From Anaeramoeba flamelloides (Eukaryota; Metamonada; Anaeramoebidae): DNA of 64,000 nucleotides. The stretch covers positions 3,100,001 through 3,164,000 of the forward strand of contig JANTQA010000015.1 in the NCBI GenBank assembly GCA_027625915.1, read 5' to 3'. Of this stretch, positions 33,417-45,350 are shown in pieces (the stretch's first letter is position 1; each line of letters begins with the position of its first letter). The notes below the pieces were generated by a model. The model had not been told where the DNA came from and made no database searches. It saw only the letters and a list, made by a program, of their open reading frames with translations. The position numbers were made by a program, and so were the translations under genes.

Positions 33417-36400
33417 TTACTTTTGTTCTTTCATTGATATATTGAGTAATTTATTTGATTGTAATTCATTTATAAGTTTATTTTCTGTTTTTTCATTTTC
33501 TTTCAGGTGGCAATATAATTTAGAAATGGTTTGTTTTAATCCTTTAACTTCTTTGTTTAATTTGATGTTTTTTTTGTTTAATTTATCAAAATTTTGATTT
33601 TTTTTTTGGTAGTATTCTTCTAAATCCAAAACTTTTTTCTTATTTTTAGAATTTTGAGTTCTCAATCTTGTGTTAAGTTTTCCAATTTGTTCATCACGCT
33701 TTTGTTTCATTTGTTCCATCGCCTTTGCAAGTGAGTTGATATTTTTTATCAATTCCATTTCATAGTCCATATTATCCAAGGTTCTTGATTGTTTCTTTAT
33801 TTTATCAATAATTCGATCGATTTCATTTTGTTCCTCAATATCATCTAAAATAATAATAGAATTCGTTAATATATTTATAAATGAACAAAAAAATAATTAA
33901 AAAAAATAACATTTCTTGTGATTTGAGTACAATATTCTCATAATTTAAATTATTTTTTAAACAAAAATTTTAGATATTCATTAAAAACTATTTGTTAAAA
34001 GAAAAAGAAAAACCAAAAAAGTCGTAAAAATTTGAATACCGGAAACTATAACTGAGTAATAAATATTAGAAATTATAATTTTTAATATCATATTTCATTG
34101 ATCATTCCAAAAAATTTTAAAAAAGTTGTTTTTGGTTTTTGAATGTTCTTAATTTTTCAAAAATTTTGACTGGCTTTATAATGTTTTTTAAAGTGACTTT
34201 GTTAGGTTTTATCTCATATTCTTTTCAAAAAAAAAAATTTCTATTTTTTGGATAAGAATCTTTGTTTTGTAAATTTTAACAAATTTTTGTTTTGATTTTT
34301 CAAATTTTTTTTTATTTCTTTTTGATTATTTATCAACTCGTTTTCTTTATTTTTCAACCTTTTTTTAAAATATTTAACATGTTGGAAAAAGATAATTTTC
34401 GTTAAGTCGAAAATAATTTTTTAAAATATAAATTAATATTAAGGAATTCGCAATTTCACAAAGATTTTTATAATAAAGAGTAATATTCACAAAAATACTT
34501 CTTTAAAACCCTTTTCTAAATGAAAGTTCCATAATAAAATATCTTTAATGTTCTTTTCAACTATTTTCTGAATCACTTTTTTTAGTTTTTAGTTTTCTTT
34601 TTTTTTTAATTTATAAAATATCACCTTTTATATGTTTTGAATAATTTAAAAGTGGAATAAACTCTATTTCAGTCAAAGGGGTTGAGTTTTATCGAAAAAA
34701 TAGAAAATATTCTAGGATTGTAATACATTATTCTACTATAATTAATTTTTTAATATTTGGATCAAATCACTTTTTTCTAATTTCTTTCAATTGTTTTTAC
34801 TGTTTTTTATTTTACTTTTGTATTTTTTTTTTTTAAAGAGAATTATGAAAAAAAACTATTTAAAACTCCAAATTAATATTTAGAAAATTGTAGGCTTTGT
34901 ACTTTCTTTTAAAAATTCATACATTTACATAAAAAAAATCATATTGTCATCAATAATAATTTCCTAAAGAAATTGAAAATTTTGCCCGAGACTTTCCAAT
35001 GTAAGGGGCCGAAATAATTTTTTAACTTTTTTTTTTGAAATTATTATTTTGTTCAGGCTTTTCTTTTATAATTATGGAGTCTAATCTAAAGTTTATTATT
35101 TCTCTTATTTATATACAATTTTATGATATCTGATTCTTAAAAAAAATGAATTTTTTATTTTTGGCTCTGTCCTTTTGAGTGAAATGGAGTTTATTAATAA
35201 GATTTAAATTTTTTTTTTTCTGGAATACAAAAGAATTTTGTTCTTTTCTTTTAATTTATTAACCAAGACAGGTTTCAATTTTTGAATTTGTGTTTTAATT
35301 AAAAACTATGAGCTGTGATTTTTAACTAATTTTGATGAAAATTGTTCAAAATATAAAATTAAATTTTGAATATGATTTTTCTTAAAGATTTAAATCTGTT
35401 CTTTCCAATCATACACACAATTATTTGAGCAAAATAATTACATAAAGAAAAGAACCAGAAATAAAAATATAAATTAGATAATAAATTGTAAATAAAAATT
35501 TATGTATAATTACAAACAAAAAAGATTAGAAACTTACCCAAAACAAAGTTTTGTGATGTACTATTACTATCAGATCCCACTTTCTTATTTAAATGTGAGT
35601 TTGAATTATCTGTTTTTTGGGATTTTGATGTTTTATGTTTTTTGGATATTTTCTCTTTATCATGTTTAGATGTTGTATCGGTGTAGGTGGAGGTTTCTTT
35701 TGAAGTTGTAGATTCATTATCATCTATTTGGACTTTTAAAAGACTCGAATTTATTTCATCAGGTCTTTCAAGTTGACTATCTTCCATCACTTTTCTTTTT
35801 TTCCAAATTGTTTGAATATGAGGTTTGCCGCCTATCGAGGTTAATGTGCAATATATCCATAAGGGGTTCTTTTCACCAAATTGATCCATACCATCCCAGG
35901 GAATAGTTAATAGTCCTTCATTGGATTTCATTATCATTCCAATTGCCTTTTTAATGGCTGTAGGTGTGTCACATTCAAAATGCTTTTGATTTTCTATAAA
36001 GTAAATAATTAAGGTGTTTCAAGTTTTTTTTTATTTATTTTTTTTTTTTATCAATTCAAAAATAAATAAATATTAAAAAAATATCATAAACTTTTATTTT
36101 ATTTTTTATTTATTTTTAATTGTCCAACCTATTTGTCAAATATATATAAAGATTCAAAACATAAACTGATTAAAAAAATTTGGAATATGAACAATTTTTT
36201 TTTCATTATACTTTATCTTATAATAAAAATTAAAAATCAATTTTTTAAAATTCTTATACTATCTTTAATTTGAGGTTTTATTAATTTAAATGTTAGTAAA
36301 TTTTGTAAAATCAACTCACATTCTAAATATTCATTATAGTGAATTTTTTTTTGGAAGTCGGGTTGTAAAATTTAAAAAAAACAAAATAGAAATTGAACTG

Positions 36401-38865
36401 AATGGTTTTATTAGATAGATCAATAACTGTATTAACTTAAATCATAAGGTTCAAGAAATTTTAAGTAAATTACTTGTTATCTGATTTGAATAATTTTAAT
36501 AATCAATGCAAAGAAAAATCTAAAAATCTTGGGTTTTGATATAGGTATAAAATAAAATTGAAAATTATAAGCTTGAAAAAAAAAAAAAATAGATCTTTAA
36601 TAAATAATTTTTAATTATTATTATTAAATATGGTTATTTAGAAAATAATTGAAATTATAGAACTTGAATATTTTAAGTTGTTGTAAATATGTATTTTTCT
36701 GTTCTAAACCCTATTAAAATTTGGAATATTTTTTTTTTTTTTTTATCAAAAAATTTTCAATACATTAAAACTAAATAATTAGTTAAAAAAAACTAATTGA
36801 GAAAAAAATTAAAATTAAAATTAAACTGAAAGTGTCCTTATATGAAAATTTCCTTTTTAAAATTGAAGCTTAAAATCATAGATTTCATGGTTATTTAATT
36901 AATGAAAAAATATTTGAAATTATCACAGTTTAAATTTTTTTGTTAATGGGGAATTCTATATCTTTGTTTTGTATAATTAATCTAGTCTTGAATGCAGAAG
37001 TACCAACCGTATATATGATCAAATAAACAAGAAATAAATAGGAAATAGGTTTCTTAAATTTTGAAATCTTTAAAAAGAAATTCTGAAAATGAAAGATCAA
37101 ATGTGAAATTTAAATAAAAGTTTTCGTTTATAATAAAAACAACAATTAGGAAAATTAGGAAAAATTTGAAAAATATAAAATTATCAATCTTAAAAAAATT
37201 TAAGGATAATTATAGAGTATTTGAAACAAATTATATTCCAAATATAAATTTTATCAAAATATCAAAGAATTTAGCTTCAAAAATGATTGAGAATTTAGGT
37301 GTACCATTAGGTAGTTAAGGATTATTCAAATTTTATGGTTAGTGAATACTATTTTTCCACCTAGTAATATATTAATAGACTTAAAAGAAACTTGATCTCA
37401 GGGATCTTGCTAACTTGAAAAATTTAGGGTTTTTTTGCATAATTTTTAGTTGGGCAAAAAAAAATTTCCCTTCATCAAATCTAAATTATTCTCAACAAAT
37501 TCTGAAGAAAAAAATTTCATTAGGAAAATGTTACTCCACTTTCTTTTCAGTATGTTAGAGTGTAGCGATAGAGTATAAATATACTTGAAAAGAGAGTGGA
37601 CCCTAATAAAAAAAGTTTTTTATAACATGTTATAAACGTGTTGTAAAGGTGTTATAAACGTTTAAAATGTTATAAATTTTTATAATAAAAACTTTTATAA
37701 CATAAATGTTTGTTATAAAATGTCTTATAAAAATTATAACTTGATGTATAAGTTTGTTATAAGTATATTTTTTTAAAAAATATTGAAAAAATCATCATTT
37801 AAAAGGAAATTTTGTTATAAAAAGTTATAGAGATGTTATAAAAAAATTTTTTTATTAGGGGGGATGGCATTTTCTTAATATCAAAAAAAATAGATCTTTA
37901 GTTTTGCCTTGTTTTGTTCGGGAAATTCAAAAAGTTTTTGGATCAATAAATGTTTTTCAAGCAAAATCTAAAAAATCCAAAAATTGCAATATTATGACTT
38001 TTCCTCAATACATTGTCTTTTAAAGCTTTTTTTTCTGTTTGTAGTATTTTATTTCAATCCTCACTGAGCATAAAATTCGAATAGTCCTTAATGTAATGGT
38101 GTATGGAAAAAATAAAAAAACAATCAGGGATTTTCTATTCATATAAAGGGTATTTTTGGCCATGTATTAAACATTTTTATAAAGTAAAGTAAAATGAAAT
38201 CTAAGGTTTCTCCAAAATCTAATTAAAACTTTCTCTGGATCTATTTTCAGGATACTATTAAAAATTTTTTTAGATCACACTTTCTTAAAACATTATAACC
38301 CCCAAAAAATTAATTCTGAGAAATTTAATTGTTGTATCAAAAAATAAATAAATAATTCATTTGTATATTGATCTAATAAATTTAGGAGTTACCTTATATA
38401 ATCTTGTTTTAGTTTAAAAATTCAATTTGGTTCCTTATTTATTGGAAAAATCAATTAGAATTTTTATTAATAAATTTTAAATTGTTCTCTTGTAAAATAA
38501 AAAATAGAAAAAAATTTGTTAAAAATCAAAAAACATCAAAAGGGGATTTTAATTTTCCAAAATATGTTCACAGTTAAAAAAAAGAGAGAGGAGTATTTTA
38601 ATTGTATTCAAATAAATTAACTGAGAAGAGGTAAAAAAAAAAAAGAGAGAGAGATCTTACTTGCAGAAATTCGACCGGGCTTGTAGTTTTTAAATAAATG
38701 ATCTTTTCCAACCCAGCCAACTTCCTTGAGAAATGTTGATGTTATATCAACAATTTTACCTTCTCCATCTAAGATAGAACAGGGGAGTTTGGATTTTTCT
38801 AATCTTTTTAGGTATTTTTTATAGTGTCGTTTTTTAATTTTGTGACTATTCGCAGAATTACCCAT
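33417..38865 (-). CDS. PAS-domain protein with C-terminal coiled coil (3 exons)
   Basis: Exons (minus): 38865-38661, 35993-35538, 33844-33417, joined in phases 1 and 1 with GTAAG donors and TAG acceptors (ATAG, TTTTAG), giving 362 aa. Residues about 25-140 look like a PAS fold: LPCSILDGEGKIVDITSTFL, a GW turn, GRISAKNQKH across the first junction, IPWDGMDQFGEKNPLWIYCT, and SIGGKPHIQTIWKKRK closing the sheet. A Ser/Thr/Lys-rich linker follows (DNESTTSKETSTYTDTTSKH). Residues about 225-362 form a long coiled coil (LNKEVKGLKQTISKLYCHLK). The MGN start suggests possible N-myristoylation, though position 6 is Asn, not Ser/Thr. No enzymatic output domain is visible, so it may be a ligand- or redox-sensing dimeric adaptor. 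PAS assignment is by pattern, not search. Confidence 0.75.
33845..35537 (-). other. Intron 2 (1.69 kb) of the PAS gene
   Basis: Donor GTAAGT, acceptor TTTTAG, phase 1. No gene or repeat copy was recognised inside. Confidence 0.7.
35994..38660 (-). other. Intron 1 (2.67 kb) of the PAS gene
   Basis: Donor GTAAGATC, acceptor TTTATAG, phase 1. It contains the TTATAA-rich MITE at 37,601-37,860. No other gene. Confidence 0.7.
37601..37860. mobile_element. 260-bp MITE rich in TTATAA motifs
   Basis: Terminal inverted repeats CCCTAATAAAAAAAGTTTTT and its counterpart TTTTTTTATTAGGG. The interior has around a dozen TTATAA/GTTATAAA motifs in both orientations (GTTATAAACGTGTTGTAAAG, GGTGTTATAAACG, TTTGTTATAAAATG). 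No coding capacity. It lies in intron 1 of the PAS gene, antisense-neutral. Confidence 0.75.
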
Positions 38866-39964
38866 TGGCGTTTAAAGTTTAAAAAAGAAAAAATAATAAG
38901 GTGAAAAACAAAAAAATAATTGTAAAAAGGTATTAATAAAATAATAACTTTTCTTTGTAGTTTTAAGACAATCGAACATTTTTCAACTTCAAAATTAAAT
39001 TTTCAGTACATTTGAGTTAACGAATCATTTCACAATATCAATAAATTGGGTTCTCTTTAACTTTTGGAAATATTTTGATCGAAAAAAAATTGTTAACTGT
39101 TTCTAAGTAGAATGTCCTATGGCGATTTGAGAACACAAAATAGTGTTGTGATCTTGAGGGTAAATATTTTTTTCAGAAACTATTACAAATAATTGTCACC
39201 TATTCAAAATTATTTAATTTGGTGTAAAGAAAATTATTGAACAGAATAATGAAAAAGATTTATTGTAAGATAATAAAAAAATCAAGGGCACCAAAAAAAA
39301 AGCTTATTCTGAAAAGTAGGGTACTTTGAAAAATTAAATTCGCAAGTTTTCAAGAATAATTTTCGTATTTTTGGTAAAATGATAAAAAGTAATTTAATCA
39401 AGTGAAATCTGAATATAAAATAATTTCTTTTTCAAAAATACTACTGATGATAAAAGAGATCTTATAGTCTTTTCTTTTTATTTTTACTTTAAATAAAAAA
39501 AAAATTTAGAAAATATTTTGATCTCTTAAAATGTTTTTCGATTATGCAAAAAAATTGTTAGAAACGAATTACTAATTAGAATATTTTACAAAATTGATAA
39601 TTTTTCAATAAAAAAAAGTTTGACTTTTTGGTTAAACTTGAAGAAATTAGAAATTACTTTTAGTAACTAACCAATGAGCCTAAATTGGTTATTATTGGAA
39701 AAGTTAAAAACTATGTTTGCAATTCTCCAAATTTTCTCTCCAATCATTTTTTAGGTCTCTTTTAAAATGTGAAAGAATGATCTTAAATTTAGATCAAAAT
39801 TGCATTTTTTGCAATTTTTTAAATGAAAAATTAGATATACCCTAAACTGAAATAAATTTTTTAAGAAAGGTAAAAATGAAAAAGAAAATTAATCACGACT
39901 TTCAAGCCTAAAGTGTTATGATCATTTCAAACACTCTTAATAAATAACCCTAACTTTTGAAAGA
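38866..39964. other. 5' flank of the PAS gene, no gene
   Basis: AT-rich; no signal recognised. Confidence 0.45.
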
Positions 39965-40321
39965 TCACATTGTCTCTGATTTTTGATAATTGGGCAAACT
40001 TAAATTGTCTGTTCCAATCTCTTCAGAAATCTGATAAATTACATAAACGAGGAATTGTGATTTTGTCTTGTATTTTTTTGTTTTTACGCTTGAGTTCTTT
40101 TTGGTTTTAATCTTTTGAATTTTCCCTGCGACAATTAAGAACACAATATTTATTCTATTTAATTTTTGAACAGAATTCCCCTTACCAATCCTCACAAACA
40201 CTTTAGATTTTTTTAGTACTTTTTTGAGACAATTTTTTAAATTGTTTCTGTCAAAACCCAGTTGGTTATCAAGGATAATTGTGTCTGAGGTTTTGAGGAA
40301 TTTTTTATGAAAAGATCTCAA
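39965..40321 (-). CDS. Hypothetical basic reading frame, possibly an exon
   Basis: Open for 119 codons (TTG-initiated, no good ATG; the frame opens just after a TAA at about 40,331), ending TGA. Lys-rich, with VFVRIGKGNSVQKLNRINIV and VFLIVAGKIQKI. It is GC-richer than its flanks, which favours coding origin. An AG at the codon for FDR could be an acceptor. A second frame at 40,550-40,810 (MRFNQGLIVGRS, possible donor after V) could be an upstream exon, but no convincing join was found. No family recognised. It could be a decayed element or gene fragment. Confidence 0.25.
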   Translation of the reverse strand: MRSFHKKFLKTSDTIILDNQLGFDRNNLKNCLKKVLKKSKVFVRIGKGNSVQKLNRINIVFLIVAGKIQKIKTKKNSSVKTKKYKTKSQFLVYVIYQISEEIGTDNLSLPNYQKSETM

Positions 40322-40810
40322 TGGGAATTAAATTTGCGAAAATTAGTCTGTTTTTGTTTTCTTTTTTTCAAATAAGAATTATACATTTAAAAAAAATAAT
40401 CTTACAATTTTAGGAAAAAGGGAATTATAAGGGATTCAATCCAACACTAAACCCATACTATATCTTTATCAAAAAGTGTCTTTGTGTGGAAATGATAAAG
40501 GATTAGTCATAAAAATTTTTAATTTCCTACATTTTAACTTTGATGAAATTTAAGAAGTCCTCTCAGCTTGACTCTCAGACCAAAAAAAAAAATTAGAAAA
40601 TTCCCAACAAGGTACTAGGGTTTTATAAAATGGCATAGAAGGAAATTTTTTAAAAAACCTGATTTTTTCTAATTCTTCGTTTTCTTTTTGTGAGAAAACA
40701 AAAAGGAGGAATATCAAATATCGATAAAAGAGAACAGTTTTTGATTGGTAGATATTACCAAATAATAAATTGGGAGATCTACCCACAATCAAACCCTGAT
40801 TAAAACGCAT

Positions 40811-41969
40811 AATAATTTGGATTTCAATGCAAATATTGTCCTTAAATGAAATATCAAGTTAAATATTCGAGTTCAATTTTATTGTAAAAAAAGTTTTATC
40901 CAAGATTAAAATAAAAGAATTATTCTGATTTCCAAAACAAAAAAAATTATCACATTTACTCTGTATAAGCAAACAGAAAAATAAAATAATTCAAAGAGGA
41001 TATATGTGAAAGTTTTACATCAAAATGTATTCATTATTTCTTACTTGATTTTTAAAAGAAATTTTTTGTTTTTGAGTAAATGTCCAACTAAAAAAAATCT
41101 TCAAGCATATTTAAGGGACTAATCTCTATTAAATTTTTTTACTTAAATTTAATCAAAATTGAGAAAATTTTTTGAAAATTACTTATATTTGAAAACCTCT
41201 GTTTATTTTCAATATTAAACATATTTCTCGATAATAAATCCTTATTTAGAAATTGGTTAAAAAAAAAAATAATATACTCTTCCCTTAAGTGAAAAAATAC
41301 ATTTTTCCTTAACGATTCAAATTATGTTAAGGGTGTCCATTAGTAACCAATTATTCAGATACACTACAAATGGAATCTTTTTTTTTTTTTTTTGGTAAAA
41401 CTCTAACAATCCTTTACCCAAAGAAAAATTACTTATTTTTTCAAAAAAAAGAACTTTTGGAAGTTAATTTGTTCCCCTTGAAAATCTGACTCACTAGTCC
41501 CAAATAATAAACTTGTGAAGATCTTCAACAATTAATTTTTCATTAAGTCAATGTCTGATCCAAAAGTACCAATAACAAATTAAAATCGAATTCTTTTATC
41601 TAGAAAACAATCCTAATCTTAATACAACTTTGAAGAAATTGGTTCTTTAATTTAAACCAGTTTCCAATCAAAGTAGTCCAGTTATTCTAAGTTAATCATA
41701 TATATTCATAAAGGTTTGAATAGATTTTAAAATAAAGATTTATTGGGTAAATTTTTAAATTGAAATCATTTTTTCAAATTTTTTTGTGTTGTTTATTTTT
41801 TCGACTTTTTTTTTAACCTAATTCCTTTGCAATTTTTTTATTCTTACAAGATCAATAATTACTTGATAAAAACCCCATATTCTAATATTATCAAAAAACT
41901 GGGAAATGGTTATAGAGAAATAATTAAGATTGATTTCTATTGCAATTTTATTTGTATCTTCATTAAAGA
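40811..41969. other. Intergenic, no gene
   Basis: AT-rich with a T run near 41,380. The minus-strand frame at 41,818-42,006 borders repeat R1 and is not supported. Confidence 0.45.
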
Positions 41970-42520
41970 TAAAATAAAATACACCCCAATTCAAAATTTT
42001 TAACACACCAAAATTTGATTTGTGAAAAAAAAAAACTTATTTAATCAATTCAAAAAGAAATATCAAATTAGAACCATTCGCTAATTGAAATGTTAACAAT
42101 TGTTTATAAATTACAATACTCACAAAAAAATAAATAAATAATTATCAATACAAATAAATCAAGGTTGTGTTAAAAATTTTTGAGAAAGCAAAACAAAAAA
42201 ATACATTGGTAAATTCGTTGAAATTCTATTAACAATTATTGGTGATCAAATGGTTAGATACTACCAATTAATTTTATTTGGGTTCTTCTATGTGGAACAA
42301 CTCAACTTTAACAGAATATCAATTGTTCAAAAAAATTTTGATCAAACTAAACAAAATACGTAATTCAAAAAATAAAGGAAAGGAAAAACTAAAAAATGAA
42401 AAAATGAATTTCATATTTTGCAAAAATCAAAATTATTTTCTAATTTGAAAGCAATTGTATTACAGTGTTTCTTTGGAACATTTTAGCTGTGTGGAAAATT
42501 TTGAATTTTAGTTTATATTG
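41970..42520 (+). repeat. Dispersed repeat family R1, copy 2
   Basis: Same order of landmarks as 1250-1799: ACCCCAATTCAAAATTTTTA, TTAATCAATTCAAAAAG, TGGTTAGATACTACCAATTA, ATTTTAGCTGTGTGGAAAAT. Point differences and small indels throughout suggest an old pair. Confidence 0.75.
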
Positions 42521-42983
42521 TTATTTTTTTCTCAATTTCCAAAAATTTAAATTTTTCAATTTTTCAATAAATTCTATTGACTCATTAATTTTATTCCTAA
42601 CAGATATCAACCATTCTTTGATTTTTATTATTCGACTAATTTTTTATTTTTCCTTAAAAATGTTAATTATAAAAAATAATTTATATTTGAAAAAAATGTT
42701 GGGACACTTTTACTAAAATAAATTTTGGTCGCAAAAATAAAATCTAAAAAAAATACTATTTTGGAATATAAAAATTTATTATAATCTTTCAATAGAAGTT
42801 CTTAAAGACATTAACCAAAACAAAAAAAGAGGGAGCAATTTGTGATGTATTTGAAGGGTTAATTTAGAACCCCCCCTTCACATAACAATTCTTTTTTAAT
42901 CATTTTCTCTTGAAAATTTTTACTTTACAATGGTTAAAAATACGTATGCTGACAATCTTTAACATAATACAAAAATTTCCAGT

Positions 42984-43173
42984 CAGTTCCACTTTTAAAG
43001 CTCAAACTTTCAACCAAAATGAAAATACAAAAAGATCTCAAATTTTTTGCCACAACAATTTCAATTCTATTAAAATAATTTATGAAAAAAAAAATTTTCG
43101 AATTTTATACTTTAATTTGAGATTTTTCTTTGTTTGAAATTTAGTTGAAATTTTGTATCTTAAAAGTGAAATT
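42984..43173. mobile_element. MITE family M2, copy 2
   Basis: CAGTTCCACTTTTAAAGCTC ... TTGTATCTTAAAAGTGAAAT; foldback arms also include AAAAGATCTCAAATT versus AATTTGAGATTTTT. Related to 17,631 and 58,857. Confidence 0.68.
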
Positions 43174-43387
43174 GATTATATCAATCATTTTTTTTTAGAA
43201 TTTGACAATTTAATTTAGTGATAATAATGTACTTTCTTGGTTCAAATTCAAATTAATTTTTATCTGTTAGATCTTGGATAAATATAAATAGCCCAATAAT
43301 ATTAAATTCTTTTGTTTCAAAAATTTCATCATATTTACAAAATTTCTGAGATTAAAAGATTTTTTTTTTAAAAATTCAAAAAATGAA

Positions 43388-44665
43388 TAGAGCTTTTGAT
43401 GATAACATATATTATCATGATATTAACAATAAAGTCGCGATAGTACTAAAAAATCGCAATTTGTCAAAATTTATAGCAAAAAATCATAAAATCGTTATAT
43501 TCAACATCATCGTGATATTCACATTATCGTAAAGAAATGAAAATTTTTTTTAGAAATCATCGTAAAAAAATCTCTTGACTTTTACAAAAGCTTTGAGACT
43601 TTTACAACACTTTCACCTTTAATAAATGTATGAAAGTGTTTGTAAGAGTTGTGAAATTTCTTCAAGTGTTTGAAAGTTTTGAAAGACAGAAAACTTTTAT
43701 AAAGGGATTGAGTTTGTTTTGTAGTGGAAATACAAAATTTTAATCTTTTCATTTTTTTTTTTAACAAAATATAAAATATCAAACAAATTTTATGATCAAA
43801 CTGATAATTACCCATTTCAACAATACACTTGAATATAAGATAGATGTGTTTTCTTAAAATGGAGTTGTTACATTCACAATTTTATATAGCCTAAAAGAAT
43901 AAAGGATAAATTGACTTCTTATTGGTGATCGATCAAACAATAACCTCTAAGCTCTAATTGTGTTTTCTGTCCACTACAAAGATGCCCAAAGAAGAAAAAG
44001 AAAAAGAAGAAGACAATTGTATAAAAAATCTAAATAATTGGTGATCATCTGGCAAGAATGTTGTGAAATCTTTTGAAGAGTTTATCCAACCCCTTTTACC
44101 TTTCTGAGAATATTGAAAATGTATTTTCACCTAAGAACACATTCTTTAAAGAATACGTTAAAGGGTTGGTTGTTTTAGAAGCTAATTATTCAAGGCAATT
44201 TCCAACACCACAATTAACTGAAAAAATATATATTTCTCTTTATTTCTTAATGTTGTTGATCTTAAAGGATCGATAGGTTTGACAACCAAACAAAATGAAA
44301 ACACAATAAAACTCTTTGATCTGATCCTTGATTAGATCAAGTATCTTTTTTGTTGTTTTTTCAAAGAATGACTTTTTTTCACCTCAGTTATTTTTTGATC
44401 AAAAAAACTTTTTTTGTTTGAATATTTCTCAATTAGCCCAAAAACTAATCAACTATTATATCGCGATTACTTTTTAATCGTGATATTTTGGCATTTATCA
44501 CGATTTTTTAAGAATTATCACCATTTTATAGAATATCGCGATTTGTTATATTATTGTGATAATATTGAATATCGCGTTTTTCTGGTATATCACGATTTGA
44601 TGGAAATTATCGCGATTTTTGTAACTTTATCGTGAATTATAGCATAGATATCATCAAAACCTCTA
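43388..44665. mobile_element. 1.27 kb TA-flanked transposon with ATCGCGAT-type subterminal repeats, copy A
   Basis: TA (43388-89), then GAGCTTTTGATGATA (from 43390); right end TATCATCAAAACCTC (to 44663) then TA (44664-65). The 15-bp terminal inverted repeat has one mismatch, and the flanking TA fits a TA target duplication (Tc1/mariner-like or related). Just inside each end lie many copies of ATCGCGAT variants: left 43,430-43,535, right 44,460-44,635 (TATCGCGATT, ATCACGATTT, TATCGTGAA). The interior shows no convincing transposase; its 77-codon minus frame is not conserved as protein in copy B. Probably non-autonomous. Confidence 0.85.
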
Positions 44666-45194
44666 ATGTTTGAAATCCAAATTAACTTTAAGAAAATTGA
44701 GAAGATATAATTTCTTTAAAAATGAATACATTTAAGATTAAAAAATCTTGTTGTCAACAATTTAGAAATTCAAAAAAATTAGGAAAACATTTTTAATTCC
44801 AATTATTAGAAAAAAGCAAAGATATTGCAAAAATTACAGAATACACAAATTCATAACATTAATCTAAAAAAATTTCATGAATTTATTATCAATATATTTT
44901 TTTCATAATTTAAAACAAGTATTTTGATTAATTTTCTTGGATAAACAAATTTATATTTAAATGAATTTTTTTGTTATCAAAAAAAAAAAAAAAAATTGCA
45001 ACTTTTTCTGTTTGGTTATTTGTAATTCTCTTAATATTGACAATTCTCTTTCCAAGTTAACTATTTTCTATTTTGTAATTTGATACCAAATCTCGAGTTA
45101 TTGGTGATTAAAATACGAATTCTTAGATTTTAGGTTTTTTTTTAGCAAAATATTCTTCATTTTTCTTGTATTAAAAGAACGAACACACACACAC

Positions 45195-45233
<39 letters not shown>

Positions 45234-45350
45234 CCATTTTTTATTTGTTAGATTCCAGTTTCTGTTATCTCCTTGATTGCTTCTATGTAAATCGCCAATA
45301 AACAACAAATAATGCCCTAAAATGTTTTTCCTTATTGAATATAATAATAA
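44666..45350. repeat. 3' flank of DOCK with (CA)n-(TA)n microsatellite
   Basis: ACACACACACACAC (about 45,184-45,197) followed by some 30 bases of TA repeat to about 45,229. On the DOCK strand this reads (TA)n then (TG)n, about 120-165 bases after the stop. Otherwise no gene. Confidence 0.8.

Noticed and set aside
43582-43815. 77-codon minus frame in the ATCGCGAT transposon
   Set aside because: The equivalent frame in copy B is disrupted differently and starts elsewhere, so it does not look like a conserved transposase.
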